A stretch of DNA of 40,688 bases. It comes from Planctomycetota bacterium (lineage in GTDB: Bacteria > Planctomycetota > UBA1135 > GCA-002686595). The stretch lies in NCBI GenBank assembly GCA_022446815.1, contig JAKVCD010000036.1, positions 1 to 40,688 of the forward strand, in the 5' to 3' direction. This document shows positions 16,178 through 25,322 of this stretch, piece after piece (the first letter of the stretch is position 1; the number at the start of each line of letters is the position of its first letter). A program made the position numbers and the translations under genes. The notes beneath the pieces were generated by a model that saw only the letters and a program-made list of their open reading frames with translations, had not been told where the DNA came from and searched no databases.

Positions 16178-17614
16178 TCATCCGCCTGAGCGCCATAAGA
16201 GCTCTGGAGCAATGGATTCGAGGGGGCTGCCTTCCGGAGCCCAGCGAACTTCGAGAGACTCCTGTCCGCCAGCCTCAAAGAACAAAACCCTCACAGGGTG
16301 CAGGCCAGCGGCGAGCTCGATCAAGCCAACCGATGACTTGTGAGCGTGCAGTCCGTCATTGTCCACAACCAGACGATCTTGAATGAAGAGCTGCGACCCG
16401 TCATCTGAGCCAAGCTCAAAGAGCCAGGATCCCGCGACCGGCACATCTAGCCAAGCGAAGAGCTCAATAGAGAAGTCATCACCACCCACCAACTCAGAAG
16501 GGAGCCTGAGCGTGTCAGTTAGTCCGCTTCGATGAACAGGGCCCTCAATGCCACCGCTGACCCGATGGAGTCGCGACGGACTGAGCGCCCAGGAGACGCC
16601 AGGCGTCAAGGCCTCCCTCGCGGGGGCAGGAAGCGCGACCCGCTCGAGCGAAAGGTCGAGCTGACGACCCTCGCGATCAACCGAGAGCATAAGGGGTGAT
16701 GGGTCCGCGAGCTTTAGCGCTAGATCAATCGTAGAGAGGACCTCTTGCCCCCTCGCGGCCACAAGTCGATCACCTACTCGTAAGCCAGCCTCATACGCGG
16801 GGCCAATATCACTCACCGAGTGAATCTCAACACTTCCACCGTTCATCACCGCCTGAAACCCCGTCTCGAGACCACTAGCCAACTCTGGGCCGACCCAATG
16901 AGGGCCGAGCTCGATGAGGTCTTCGACAGGCACGGCGAGCCCGAACGCCTCAGTCTGAAAGACGTGCCGCCCGAGGTCTTGGTCGAAGCGACGACCAACC
17001 TCATCTTCCGCAGGGCGAGCTAAGACAACCTCCTGACCTGGCTTGGCAGCCTGAACTCCGATGACGAGACCGTTTGCGCCGAGCACAGGACAGCCAGAGC
17101 TCCCGCGCAAGGTCGGCGCGCCATGAATCAACAGCTCTGGCACGAGGTTGTCAGCGATCATGCCTGGGATGGAGCGTCCACCAAAAACGCCAACTGTGAC
17201 GACCGGAAACATCCCCTGTGGAGCGCCAGCTGCTAACACAGGCGCGCCCAGCGCGAGGGTGCGACTATCCCCAAGCCGCAGAGATGGGAGCGGCGATTGA
17301 GCCTGAAGCTGCAACAGCGCTAGATCCCGGGAAGGCGCGGCAAAGACAACTGAATACCTGCAAGGGCCAAGAGAGGAATCCGCGAAACCTTCGACCACAT
17401 CTCCGACCACATGCGCGTTCGTAACGGCCAAGCCGGAGGGATGAATCACAAAGCCACTGCCGACATTTCCATTGTCGGAGATGATCCGCAAAACGGCCGG
17501 GACTGCAACGGCGCTGACGCGCTCGCTCCAAGTCTCAGACCGCCGCTCATCAGGCAGAGGAGCTGAGGCGCAGCCAGCAGCGAAGAGTACGGAAACGATT
17601 GAGAAAAACCTCAT
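16178..17614 (-). CDS. Trypsin-like serine protease lipoprotein with PDZ and PA14 domains
   Basis: The 478-residue protein begins with a lipoprotein signal (VLFAAGC, Cys15). Residues 30-200 form a DegP-like trypsin domain with an apparently complete triad: His68 in VTNAHVVGD, Asp97 in SRDLALLQL and Ser173 in GSSGCPV. A PDZ domain covers about 255-325 (IGPAYEAGLRVGDRLVAARG). Residues 340-472 form a PA14-type beta-barrel (SWLFELGSDDGSQLFIQDRLV, with the calcium-loop-like SDDGS). HtrA proteins normally end in one or two PDZ domains; PA14 is a glycan-binding module, so this protease may be targeted to surface polysaccharide or cell wall. It starts 9 nt after the upstream hydrolase gene. Confidence 0.88.
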   Translation of the reverse strand: MRFFSIVSVLFAAGCASAPLPDERRSETWSERVSAVAVPAVLRIISDNGNVGSGFVIHPSGLAVTNAHVVGDVVEGFADSSLGPCRYSVVFAAPSRDLALLQLQAQSPLPSLRLGDSRTLALGAPVLAAGAPQGMFPVVTVGVFGGRSIPGMIADNLVPELLIHGAPTLRGSSGCPVLGANGLVIGVQAAKPGQEVVLARPAEDEVGRRFDQDLGRHVFQTEAFGLAVPVEDLIELGPHWVGPELASGLETGFQAVMNGGSVEIHSVSDIGPAYEAGLRVGDRLVAARGQEVLSTIDLALKLADPSPLMLSVDREGRQLDLSLERVALPAPAREALTPGVSWALSPSRLHRVSGGIEGPVHRSGLTDTLRLPSELVGGDDFSIELFAWLDVPVAGSWLFELGSDDGSQLFIQDRLVVDNDGLHAHKSSVGLIELAAGLHPVRVLFFEAGGQESLEVRWAPEGSPLESIAPELLWRSGG

Positions 17615-17623
17615 TTGAAAAGG

Positions 17624-18940
17624 TTAATCCTGGACGACCTCAAGGTCAGCCCCCACCGCCGAAGAACGAGAAGGAGCTAGGCCTAGCGCAGCATGAACAG
17701 CACGGAACACATCCTGCCTTAGAGTGATCTCAAAGGGCCGAGTCTGCGAGAAGAGAAGGATCACCAGACGATTCCGAGGATCCACGAGATAGTAGGTCCG
17801 CGCCGCGCCGCTCCAGCCGTAGGCGCCGCTCATTGCCCAACCATCGAGCTCGTCGTCATCGTTGGCGATCTCGAAGCCTAGACCGAAAGAATTAAATTCA
17901 GGGTGTGGACCTCCATCAGCCGAGAGTGGGCTGCACATCAGCGCCACCGTGGAATCACGCAGATATCGACTTCCCCTCAGTTGCCCACCAGACAAGAGCA
18001 TCTGCAGAAAGGAGTGGTAATCAGAGAGCGTGGAAACAAGCCCATGACCTCCCATGGGGTGAGTCGGTGGAGCTCGATATCGCCCCCACTCCGCCTCAAT
18101 GACGCTATCAACTGCGCCCGATTCATCGACTCGATGCGCGCCGACGAAGCGAGACCAGTCCTCATCGCTCACCCAAAAACCCGTATCAACCATGCCCAAG
18201 GGATCAATCAGGCGTTCGTGAAGGAACTCCTCAAATGGCATCGCGGCTGCGACCTCTACAACTCGAGCGAGGACGTCGGTGCTCGCACCATAGGTCCACC
18301 TAGCGCCGGGGTCATGCAAGAGGGGCAAGCGAGAGAGCCGCTCGCTGTACTCCGCGAGCGAGCTCGACCCCGCGCCTACCACCTCGTCGTAGAGATCACC
18401 ATACGGAGCCGGCGCAGCATGAGCGTATGGGATCCCAGAGGTGTGACGGAGGAGATGCCGCACCGTCATGGTCCGGGTGCTAGCCCGCCGCTCTAGCTCG
18501 CCATCCGTAATCAACGCGACGGTCGGCCTGGCCCACTCCGGCAGGTAAGAGGACACCGGATCATCTAAACGCAGCCGCCCCTCCTCCCAGAGCATCATGG
18601 CGAGAGTCGAGGTCACCGCCTTCGTCATAGAGTAGATCCGAAAAATAGAGTCGCACCCAAGAGGCTCACCGAGCCCTAGCACAAGCTCTCCATGGCATCC
18701 CAAATAGCAGACCTCACCATCCCTAGAGACCAAGAGTGAGACTCCCGCTGCGCGACGGTCTTCGATCGAATCCCTGAGCATCGCGTCCACACCTTCAAAA
18801 CCCCTCGAGACCTCCAACCCAGCGAATGATTCGACCGCCCTCTCAGGGCAAGCACAAGAGGCCGCCGTAGTGACGAGGAGGGAGCCTAACACCACCTTCG
18901 GACGCGAACAGCTCGCCCAAAGCTCACGTGCCCTTTGCAT
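17624..18940 (-). CDS. Serine beta-lactamase-like hydrolase (class C / S12 family) lipoprotein
   Basis: The 438-residue product has a lipoprotein signal ending TAASC (Cys29). The catalytic S-x-x-K motif is SMTK at 104-107. The second motif is Tyr217 in TYGAS, with Ser where class C enzymes have Asn, as in many esterase-type members. RHLLRHTSGIPY at 161-172 and MGGHGLVSTLSDY near 294-306 are family hallmarks. The C-terminal AYGWSGAARTYYLVDP replaces the KTG strand, again esterase-like. It is more likely a peptidase or esterase than an antibiotic-resistance enzyme. Its start lies inside the upstream fusion gene (17-nt overlap), so the two are coupled. Confidence 0.88.
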   Translation of the reverse strand: MQRARELWASCSRPKVVLGSLLVTTAASCACPERAVESFAGLEVSRGFEGVDAMLRDSIEDRRAAGVSLLVSRDGEVCYLGCHGELVLGLGEPLGCDSIFRIYSMTKAVTSTLAMMLWEEGRLRLDDPVSSYLPEWARPTVALITDGELERRASTRTMTVRHLLRHTSGIPYAHAAPAPYGDLYDEVVGAGSSSLAEYSERLSRLPLLHDPGARWTYGASTDVLARVVEVAAAMPFEEFLHERLIDPLGMVDTGFWVSDEDWSRFVGAHRVDESGAVDSVIEAEWGRYRAPPTHPMGGHGLVSTLSDYHSFLQMLLSGGQLRGSRYLRDSTVALMCSPLSADGGPHPEFNSFGLGFEIANDDDELDGWAMSGAYGWSGAARTYYLVDPRNRLVILLFSQTRPFEITLRQDVFRAVHAALGLAPSRSSAVGADLEVVQD

Positions 18941-21278
18941 CGTTGAGCGCCTCCTCCAAGACGGCGAGAAGATGCTCCGCGTCCCCCTCGGTAAATACGA
19001 GCGGCGGCTTCACCTTGATTACGTCGTGCTCCATTCCATCTGTAGAAAGGAGCACGCCGCGTGCCCGAGCCCCCTCAACGACGGCCTTAGCGAGGCGGGC
19101 ATCAGGCTTCTTGCTCTCTCGATCCCTAACGCAAACAACGCCGAGATAGAGGCCGAGACCGCGGACGTCGCCAAGCTCCGAATGCCTCTCCTGCATTTCT
19201 CGAAGGCCATCTAACAAGATCCCCCCTGTACGAGCAGCCCCCTCTCGAAGCCCCTCTTCTTCTATAACCTTAAGAACTTCATCGGCGACCGCGCAGGAGA
19301 CAGGGTTCCCCCCGAAGGTGTTGAAGTACTCCATGCCATTGTCGAAAGAGGACGCGACCTCGCGGGTCGTTACCACGGCACCTATGGGGTGCCCATTCCC
19401 CAGTGGCTTACCCATGGTGACGATGTCAGGGGTAACGCATTGGGTCTCAAACGCCCACCAGTGCGAGCCGACGCGTCCGCAGCCGACCTGCACCTCATCG
19501 GCAATGACGAGCCCACCCTGCGACCTGACGACATCATAGCATCCGGCCAGATAGCCCGGAGGAAACACGACCTGGCCTCCGCAACCAGAGATGGACTCAG
19601 CCAGAAAGGCCGACACGCGGCGGTCGCTGGCGTGGACCTCCCCTACCAGTCGTTCAACGTCTGCGGCATAACGCTCACCAGCGTCGTCCAAGTCATATCC
19701 CCAAGGCCCCCTATATCGGTCCGGAAGCGCCGCCACGTGAACGTGCCCTCTTCGCCCACCGCCGCCTGGCCCGTTGAATTTGTAAGGGGAGAGCTCTACG
19801 AGCGCCTCTGTGTTTCCGTGATACCCGCCATCGATGACCACCCAGTCACCCCGACCTGAGTGCGCGTGCACCATCCGCCTCGCTAGCTCATTCGCCTCAG
19901 AGCCTGAGTTCACGAGATAGACCACCTCTAGTGGGGCAGGCAACGTCCCCAGCAAACGCTCTACGAAGCGCAAGCGGACATCAGAGAGGTAGCGGGTGTT
20001 TGTGTTCAGGGCCCCCATCTGCCGAGCAGCGCGAGCGACGACATCCGGGTGCCCATGCCCGACCTGTGGGACATTGTTCACTCCGTCTAGATAGCTACGC
20101 CCGCTGGCATCCACCAGATACCGGCCTTCTCCCCGGACAATCTCCAAGGGCTCGCTGTAAGAGACGCTGAGGTTCGGACCAAGGAGAGCCCGGCGACGAT
20201 CCCCAAGCTTGCCGACATTATGGGAGACCTCATCGAGCTCTAAACCACACGCCACAGCCAGCGAACGGCGGACCTCCTCCGGGTCCCAGCGCTGTATGAG
20301 AGCTAGGAGCTCGAGCGCTGGCTTGTAGCTGACGGAGAGATACTCATTGCCAGGCTCTTCAGCGCGCTGCTCGGCTGAGACCGAAACACTCACACAGAGG
20401 CGCAGGCGAAGTAGCTCCAAGATCAACCCGACCTCGTCCTCTGGAATGGGATCGCGCTGGTGGTAACCAGCCACGAACTCAGTAAGCACCTTGAGCGGCT
20501 CAGTCTCTCCCTGAAGGAGATAAGCAGCGGCGATCGAAACCTCGCCTAAGACCCACCCCCTGTTGATATCCCCGACGTCGAGCAGCCCACAAGGCCAAGA
20601 CGCAGGGTCGGACTCTCGTACCAGGATGTTGTGGTCATTTGCGTCGCCATGAATGACTCCAACCCGCAGCCGATCTCCGCAGCTCGCGAGCGCGACCTCT
20701 GCGGTCGCGAGCCCTTCACGGACCACCCTTCGCTCTCGAGGACATTGGATGAAGCTCTCTCGGCCCCACGCGACCTCGACACCCTTGTGCAGGTCCCACT
20801 TAAGGTCTCGATCTAGGCCGGGATGATCCCAACCATCCAATGCGATCCGTGCGCGACCGAGCTCTTCGCCTAAGGCCCGGAACAGCTCAGGAGATCTGTC
20901 GCCAGCCTCCGCCAAGGGCGTCCCATCAACCCACTGAACGGCCCAGGCCCTGTGCGAGCGGCCATCCTCCCCCGACACTGTCTGAGCGAGCTCACCCCTC
21001 AGGCACCTGCGAGAGCGCCCAACCGCGAGCGAGCCTCCAGCGCCATCAAGCCTCTCCAGCGCGGCCGCCGCGAGCTCGATCTCATCAAGCGCTGCGTCTG
21101 TCACCTTGAGCACGAGGGACTCGCCCTCAGCATCAACCCTGAAGTTTCGATCCCTGTCAGAAGGAAGCTCCGTGATACGCCCTGTGACCCCCCAGAGCTC
21201 CCTAGCGATGCCAAGCGCAGCCTCACATGTCACAGCTGGGCGCCGAGCGGGGCGGTTTTGGGGCCTCGGAGAGCTCAT
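18924..21278 (-). CDS. Fused small-molecule kinase and PLP phospho-lyase (class III aminotransferase fold)
   Basis: The 784-residue protein joins two enzymes. Residues 17-330 form an aminoglycoside-phosphotransferase-fold kinase resembling hydroxylysine kinase: [13 protein letters not shown] holds His210, Asp212 and Asn217, and [10 protein letters not shown] holds Asp234 and Asp237. Residues 350-784 match class III aminotransferases of the ETNPPL/PHYKPL kind: [17 protein letters not shown] at 458-463, YHGNT at 486-490, [11 protein letters not shown] with Asp594, the PLP Lys624 in [11 protein letters not shown], and [15 protein letters not shown]. These phospho-lyases cleave phosphoethanolamine or phosphohydroxylysine to an aldehyde, ammonia and phosphate. 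The inferred product phosphorylates an amino alcohol and then eliminates it. It is first in the leftward group, divergent from 21364. Confidence 0.88.
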   Translation of the reverse strand: MSSPRPQNRPARRPAVTCEAALGIARELWGVTGRITELPSDRDRNFRVDAEGESLVLKVTDAALDEIELAAAALERLDGAGGSLAVGRSRRCLRGELAQTVSGEDGRSHRAWAVQWVDGTPLAEAGDRSPELFRALGEELGRARIALDGWDHPGLDRDLKWDLHKGVEVAWGRESFIQCPRERRVVREGLATAEVALASCGDRLRVGVIHGDANDHNILVRESDPASWPCGLLDVGDINRGWVLGEVSIAAAYLLQGETEPLKVLTEFVAGYHQRDPIPEDEVGLILELLRLRLCVSVSVSAEQRAEEPGNEYLSVSYKPALELLALIQRWDPEEVRRSLAVACGLELDEVSHNVGKLGDRRRALLGPNLSVSYSEPLEIVRGEGRYLVDASGRSYLDGVNNVPQVGHGHPDVVARAARQMGALNTNTRYLSDVRLRFVERLLGTLPAPLEVVYLVNSGSEANELARRMVHAHSGRGDWVVIDGGYHGNTEALVELSPYKFNGPGGGGRRGHVHVAALPDRYRGPWGYDLDDAGERYAADVERLVGEVHASDRRVSAFLAESISGCGGQVVFPPGYLAGCYDVVRSQGGLVIADEVQVGCGRVGSHWWAFETQCVTPDIVTMGKPLGNGHPIGAVVTTREVASSFDNGMEYFNTFGGNPVSCAVADEVLKVIEEEGLREGAARTGGILLDGLREMQERHSELGDVRGLGLYLGVVCVRDRESKKPDARLAKAVVEGARARGVLLSTDGMEHDVIKVKPPLVFTEGDAEHLLAVLEEALNDAKGT

Positions 21279-21363
21279 TCAAGGAGTCTAGCCAGCTTGG
21301 CTCAATTCTCGCGACTCCCTAAGCCGACAAAGAAGAGCCCCCCTCCTCCAGCCCCGTCCCCGA

Positions 21364-23490
21364 ATGAAGAACACTCTACCGATCATCGCCATCCTGTGCG
21401 CCCTAGCCCCTTTTGCCTGCGTGGCGGAGTCGGACTTTGGGAGCAGCGGCGGGTCTTCCTCCAGCGTTACCGCATCAGTGCTCTTCCCACCCAACGTGTC
21501 ATCCACCGACGAGCACAGGATCATCGTACGTGGCGTCGCGTCCGGGAACATCGACGGCCTTGAAGTCGGAGGCTATGACGCTGAGAGCTCGGACGGCTTC
21601 GAGACTTGGACAGCGGAGGTCACGATCGAAAACGCCCAGCAGACCTTCACCGTCGTGGCATTCAGAGACGGCCACAGCCCCTCTTTCAACCTAGACTCAT
21701 TCACGATAATGAGGGATCACCTCGTCGGGGCTGAGCTCAGATACATTGACATGGATCCAGGCTGGACCACCATCTACGCATATGCGAAGAACCCAGACCT
21801 CAACGCGTCTGCCTCGGAAACATGGGCCGTCTTGGCGGTCGAGCCGCTCTCTGGTCGCGCGCTCGTCGTCTCGGGCTGGGGCGTAGGAAATGGCCCAAGC
21901 CTCACTTCAAGCGTCCGCATGATCACCGCTGCTTCCGGAGATGCAGACCTATACCTCCTAGACGGGAACGCTCAGTCCGTGATTCACGTTGACGCAGTCA
22001 ACGGCGTGCGCACGACCGTCTCCAGCCCTTCGATTGGAATTGGACCGAACCTCTCAAACCCCAAGCAGGCGCTCTATGTCGCCGACCACGAGCGCCTCTA
22101 TGTATTCGATGACGGCTTGGACGCGATCTTGTCAGTTGACGTGGCGACAGGCCAACGCGAGGTGATCGCGAGCGACTCTGTCGGCGCTGGGCCGAGCGTC
22201 GCTGGCGTGAGAGACATCGCCTATGACACAAACAGGGGGGTGCTCTACGTGTCCTCGCCCAGCTCAGACGGAATCTTCCAGGTCGCGATCAACACTGGGC
22301 AGAGAACCCTGATCTCGGGCGTTGGCATTGGGACCGGACCACAGATATCAACGGCTCGCGACCTCGAGTACGACGACGCCCTAGACCGCATCATCGCGTA
22401 TGCCCCTAACGGGGCACGACTGCTAACTGTCGACCCTGCGACCGGAACACGCACAGAGCTGCAGAGCTTCCCTTGGACCGTCATCGACGACATGACGTAC
22501 AACCCGCTGACACAGAAAGCGTGGCTCCACACGGAGGATGAGGTGACGATGTCCTATGACATCCCGACTGGAGAGACACAGATCCTCCACTCCTTCGCCT
22601 TCCCTGGTCACGGGGTCCTGATCCCAACGACTGGCCCAATCGCGTATGACTCTACGCGAGACAGCGTCGTCTTCTTCGGCAAAGACGAGGGCGCGAGCAC
22701 ATTGCGGGGACTCTCTTTTGAGTCGGGGTCTGAATACTCGCTAGAGGCTTACTACCCCTCAAGCGAACCCAACCCAGTAGGCATGACGTTCGACGCCAGG
22801 AGAGACAATATGCTCATGCTGCAGCCTGGTCAGCTAGGCCTCTACGGTCTGGACTTAGACAACGGGCAAATGACCTACCTCTCCGGACCAGGCAATCCGG
22901 GAGACCCGCCCGCTGGAACAGGCAGCAACTTCGATGAGCCACGTGAGATCGCCACGGGCCCAGAGCTCCGCTACGCAGCGGTGGCCGACGAGGGACTCGC
23001 GAATGGACTGATCTTCGTCGACTTGCTCACAGGCGACCGCGCCCTGAGCTCCTCCAACATGAGCGGCTTCGGCCCCATTTGGTCAGAGCCGTGCTCCGTA
23101 GCCACGACTCAGTCAGGCCCGACCGCGTGGGTCTGTGACACCCAGGCGAGGATCTACAGCGTCGACAGAGAGACTGGCGGCCGCACCCTCATCGGGGAGT
23201 ACAGCGGGATCGCCGGGGTCGACACCCTGACGAAGCTCATCTACGACGAGGCAAGGGAGACCCTCTACGCGCTCGACGGGACCACTGGGACAATCCTAAA
23301 GGTGCACCCGCTGACAGGGCTCGCGTCCATCATTTACGGAGCCAGCGCCCAAGTGGCCGGGATACACGTGACGCCCACGAACTGGACCATCGACACTGCG
23401 CGCGAAACCGTCATCCTCGCGACGGAGTCGCCAGCCTCCCTGCTCGTCTTCGATCCCGACACGCGGCAGACGGTCTTGGTAGCCCGCTAA
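21364..23490 (+). CDS. Lipoprotein with Ig-like domain and beta-propeller repeats
   Basis: The 708-residue protein starts with a lipoprotein signal (LCALAPFAC, Cys19) and a Gly/Ser linker. Residues 35-115 look like one Ig-like beta-sandwich. From about 140 to the end there are repeated units of the form (ARDLEYD..)-(LDRIIAY)-(LLTVDPATGTRTEL), roughly 50 residues each, typical of NHL/SMP-30-like propeller blades. Several blades carry a G-(I/V)-G-x-GP insert (VGAGPS, IGTGPQ, GVGNGPS). No catalytic motif is seen. It is likely a surface binding or structural protein. Its TAA overlaps the convergent metallopeptidase stop by 4 nt (CTAA). Confidence 0.75.
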   Translation: MKNTLPIIAILCALAPFACVAESDFGSSGGSSSSVTASVLFPPNVSSTDEHRIIVRGVASGNIDGLEVGGYDAESSDGFETWTAEVTIENAQQTFTVVAFRDGHSPSFNLDSFTIMRDHLVGAELRYIDMDPGWTTIYAYAKNPDLNASASETWAVLAVEPLSGRALVVSGWGVGNGPSLTSSVRMITAASGDADLYLLDGNAQSVIHVDAVNGVRTTVSSPSIGIGPNLSNPKQALYVADHERLYVFDDGLDAILSVDVATGQREVIASDSVGAGPSVAGVRDIAYDTNRGVLYVSSPSSDGIFQVAINTGQRTLISGVGIGTGPQISTARDLEYDDALDRIIAYAPNGARLLTVDPATGTRTELQSFPWTVIDDMTYNPLTQKAWLHTEDEVTMSYDIPTGETQILHSFAFPGHGVLIPTTGPIAYDSTRDSVVFFGKDEGASTLRGLSFESGSEYSLEAYYPSSEPNPVGMTFDARRDNMLMLQPGQLGLYGLDLDNGQMTYLSGPGNPGDPPAGTGSNFDEPREIATGPELRYAAVADEGLANGLIFVDLLTGDRALSSSNMSGFGPIWSEPCSVATTQSGPTAWVCDTQARIYSVDRETGGRTLIGEYSGIAGVDTLTKLIYDEARETLYALDGTTGTILKVHPLTGLASIIYGASAQVAGIHVTPTNWTIDTARETVILATESPASLLVFDPDTRQTVLVAR

Positions 23491-24218
23491 CGCTCCCAGA
23501 GCTCCCTCAGGAGATCGTGCAGTGCGGGGTCATGTCGCTTGAGCTCTCCGCGCACGAACGGGTAGTAATCGTTGGTGCCGAGGTAAGCCTCCGTCCCCTC
23601 CGCGAAGTACTCCTTGTGATTCGACAGGGCGTAGTGCCTGTCAGGAGTGCCCCTGAGCCGAAAGGTCTCCTCGTAGTTTCCGCGCTCCACCGCGGCCTCA
23701 TAGAGCGCAATGATCCGCGGCTCATCGAAGCCTAGGACGCGGTGATGGTAGGCATGAGCGAGCTCATGCATCACAACCCAGGGCTGAGTCCTCGTCACCC
23801 CAAGAAACATCTCGGGGTCACTGATCTCCACACCTAGGGCCCGCCGAGGGTCATAGCCGTGAGCCTCCAACCATCCGGCGTCAGGGTGGTAGCACATCCC
23901 GCCCAACCGGTCGTGCGGGTCATTCGGCTCGACCCATATAGGGACCTCTCGCAAGCGCTCGAGGCGCTCGCCGTGGACTGCGCGCTCCACGATATAGAGA
24001 TGGACGTCGAGGTGCTCTAGCACAGCGTCTCTCAACGCTGGCTGAGCTGCAGCCCAGTCGCCGTTCAGGAGCACGGGCCAACCCCTGACTCTGTGGAGCT
24101 CATGCGCAGACTCGCTAGCGAGGAAGCCCATGGGATCCTGGCCCTGTGGGAGCTGGCAGGCTGGCGACATCAACAAGCTGAGCACAGCGACGAAGAATAA
24201 GGGGGCTCTCATGCGCAC
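23487..24218 (-). CDS. Zinc metallopeptidase lipoprotein, lethal-factor/Pro-Pro-endopeptidase-like
   Basis: The 243-residue protein has a lipoprotein signal (LLMSPAC, Cys21). It contains VVMHELAHAYHHR, the HExxH zinc motif at 151-155, and about 50 residues later HKEYFAEGTEAYLGTNDYYPF at 201-221, where the third zinc ligand is expected. The spacing and the E-Y-F-A-E...NDYYPF block resemble the catalytic domain of anthrax lethal factor and related secreted peptidases. Upstream, YHPDAGWLEAHGYDP and Trp/Pro-rich strands fit the substrate-cleft lobe. It is probably exported and active outside the cytoplasm. The target is unknown. Only 40-52 nt separate it from the divergent ThuA gene. Confidence 0.78.
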   Translation of the reverse strand: MRMRAPLFFVAVLSLLMSPACQLPQGQDPMGFLASESAHELHRVRGWPVLLNGDWAAAQPALRDAVLEHLDVHLYIVERAVHGERLERLREVPIWVEPNDPHDRLGGMCYHPDAGWLEAHGYDPRRALGVEISDPEMFLGVTRTQPWVVMHELAHAYHHRVLGFDEPRIIALYEAAVERGNYEETFRLRGTPDRHYALSNHKEYFAEGTEAYLGTNDYYPFVRGELKRHDPALHDLLRELWER

Positions 24219-24270
24219 AGGTTGCCGGACGCCTTAGTGGCCTACAAGCGCCTGAGGTATGCTGGGAGAC

Positions 24271-25320
24271 ATGAACCTCGTCCCTCTTCTCCTCGCGGCG
24301 CTCTCTCTCCCACAGGCAGAGGACCCCCGCCCGCTGGGAAAGCCTGCCGCCCCTGTAGACCCCTGGGTTGAGTACGTCGGCGGCGTGGACCTTCCCGGCG
24401 CGGGCTATCACATCGTCCTGATCGCAGGCGATGAGGAGTACCGCTCTGAAGAGGCGCTGCCGATGCTCGGGGCGATCCTCGCGAAGCGTCATGGCTTCCG
24501 CTGCACGGTCTTGTTCTCTACCGACCCGGACACTGGCGAGATCGACCCGATGAATCAGGTCCACACTCCAGGCCTCATCGCGATCAAGAGCGCAGACCTC
24601 GTCATCCTCTTCACGAGGTTCCGCGAGTGGCCGGATGAGGACATGAAACACTTCGTCGAGTACGTGGAGTCAGGGCGACCGATCATCGGTATCCGAACGG
24701 CCACTCACGCCTTCCTCTACGACAGGACGCCAGAGAGCCCCTATGCGCGCTACACGTCCTTCTCAAAGACCTGGTCCGGTGGGTTCGGCCGTCAAATCCT
24801 CGGGGAGACGTGGGTCAATCACCATGGCGGGCACGGCTCTCAGAGCACCCGCGGAGTCATCGAACCAACAAGCGCTGAGCACCCCATCCTCCGTGGGTAC
24901 ACACCCGCATGGGGCCCTACCGATGTCTACGGAATCCGCTCCCTCCCAGATGACGCTCGCGTGCTAGTTCGTGGCCAAGTCCTCGAGGGCATGTCTCCAA
25001 ACGACCAGCCCGTCGACGGAGAGAAGAACGATCCGATGATGCCCCTCATCTGGACTAGAGAGGCCCCCTTACAAAAGGCCGAAGGATCGGCTGCGCCACG
25101 GACTCGGCGCTCGGTGTGCACGACCCTGGGCGCCTCTGAAGACTTCCAGAGCGAGGGGCTACGGAGAGTCCTGATCAACTCCTCCTTCTGGTGCCTCGAG
25201 TTAGAGCACCTCATCGGCAGCGAGAGCGATGTGCGCTACGTAACGAAGTATCAGCCTACCCCGTTCGGCCATGGACGCCACAAGCGAGGAGTGAAGCCAA
25301 GCCACTTGGCGTTGAAGTGA
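24271..25320 (+). CDS. Exported ThuA-domain (trehalose-utilisation type) protein
   Basis: The 349-residue product begins MNLVPLLLAALSLPQAED, a short signal peptide. An in-frame ATG at 24259 would add four residues. A TATGCT box 7 nt before 24271 would suit a leaderless message, so I prefer the later start. The class I glutamine amidotransferase-like ThuA fold shows in YHIVLIAGDEEYRSEEALPML, ADLVILFTRFREWPDEDMKHF, IGIRTATHAF, WVNHHGGHGSQ and HPILRGYTP. Planctomycetes encode many such proteins linked to sugar metabolism. No Cys lies in the amidotransferase elbow, so it is not a glutaminase. It is followed after 2 nt by the first HEAT-VWA gene, which implies one operon. Confidence 0.88.
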   Translation: MNLVPLLLAALSLPQAEDPRPLGKPAAPVDPWVEYVGGVDLPGAGYHIVLIAGDEEYRSEEALPMLGAILAKRHGFRCTVLFSTDPDTGEIDPMNQVHTPGLIAIKSADLVILFTRFREWPDEDMKHFVEYVESGRPIIGIRTATHAFLYDRTPESPYARYTSFSKTWSGGFGRQILGETWVNHHGGHGSQSTRGVIEPTSAEHPILRGYTPAWGPTDVYGIRSLPDDARVLVRGQVLEGMSPNDQPVDGEKNDPMMPLIWTREAPLQKAEGSAAPRTRRSVCTTLGASEDFQSEGLRRVLINSSFWCLELEHLIGSESDVRYVTKYQPTPFGHGRHKRGVKPSHLALK

Positions 25321-25322
25321 CC

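Noticed and set aside
16084..16278. 64-residue leftward frame bridging the protease and SGNH genes
   Set aside because: It overlaps the end of the PA14 domain in another frame and shows no motif.
17624..18940. Antibiotic-resistance beta-lactamase
   Set aside because: The SxxK Ser and Lys are present, but the class C YxN and KTG motifs are replaced by esterase-like versions, and the setting is a surface-hydrolase group.
25191..25322. Longer N-terminus for the first HEAT-VWA protein
   Set aside because: It would lie within the ThuA gene and hide the signal-like leader that begins at 25323. The same reasoning rejects 27019-27117 for the second copy and 38244-38534 for the SDR.
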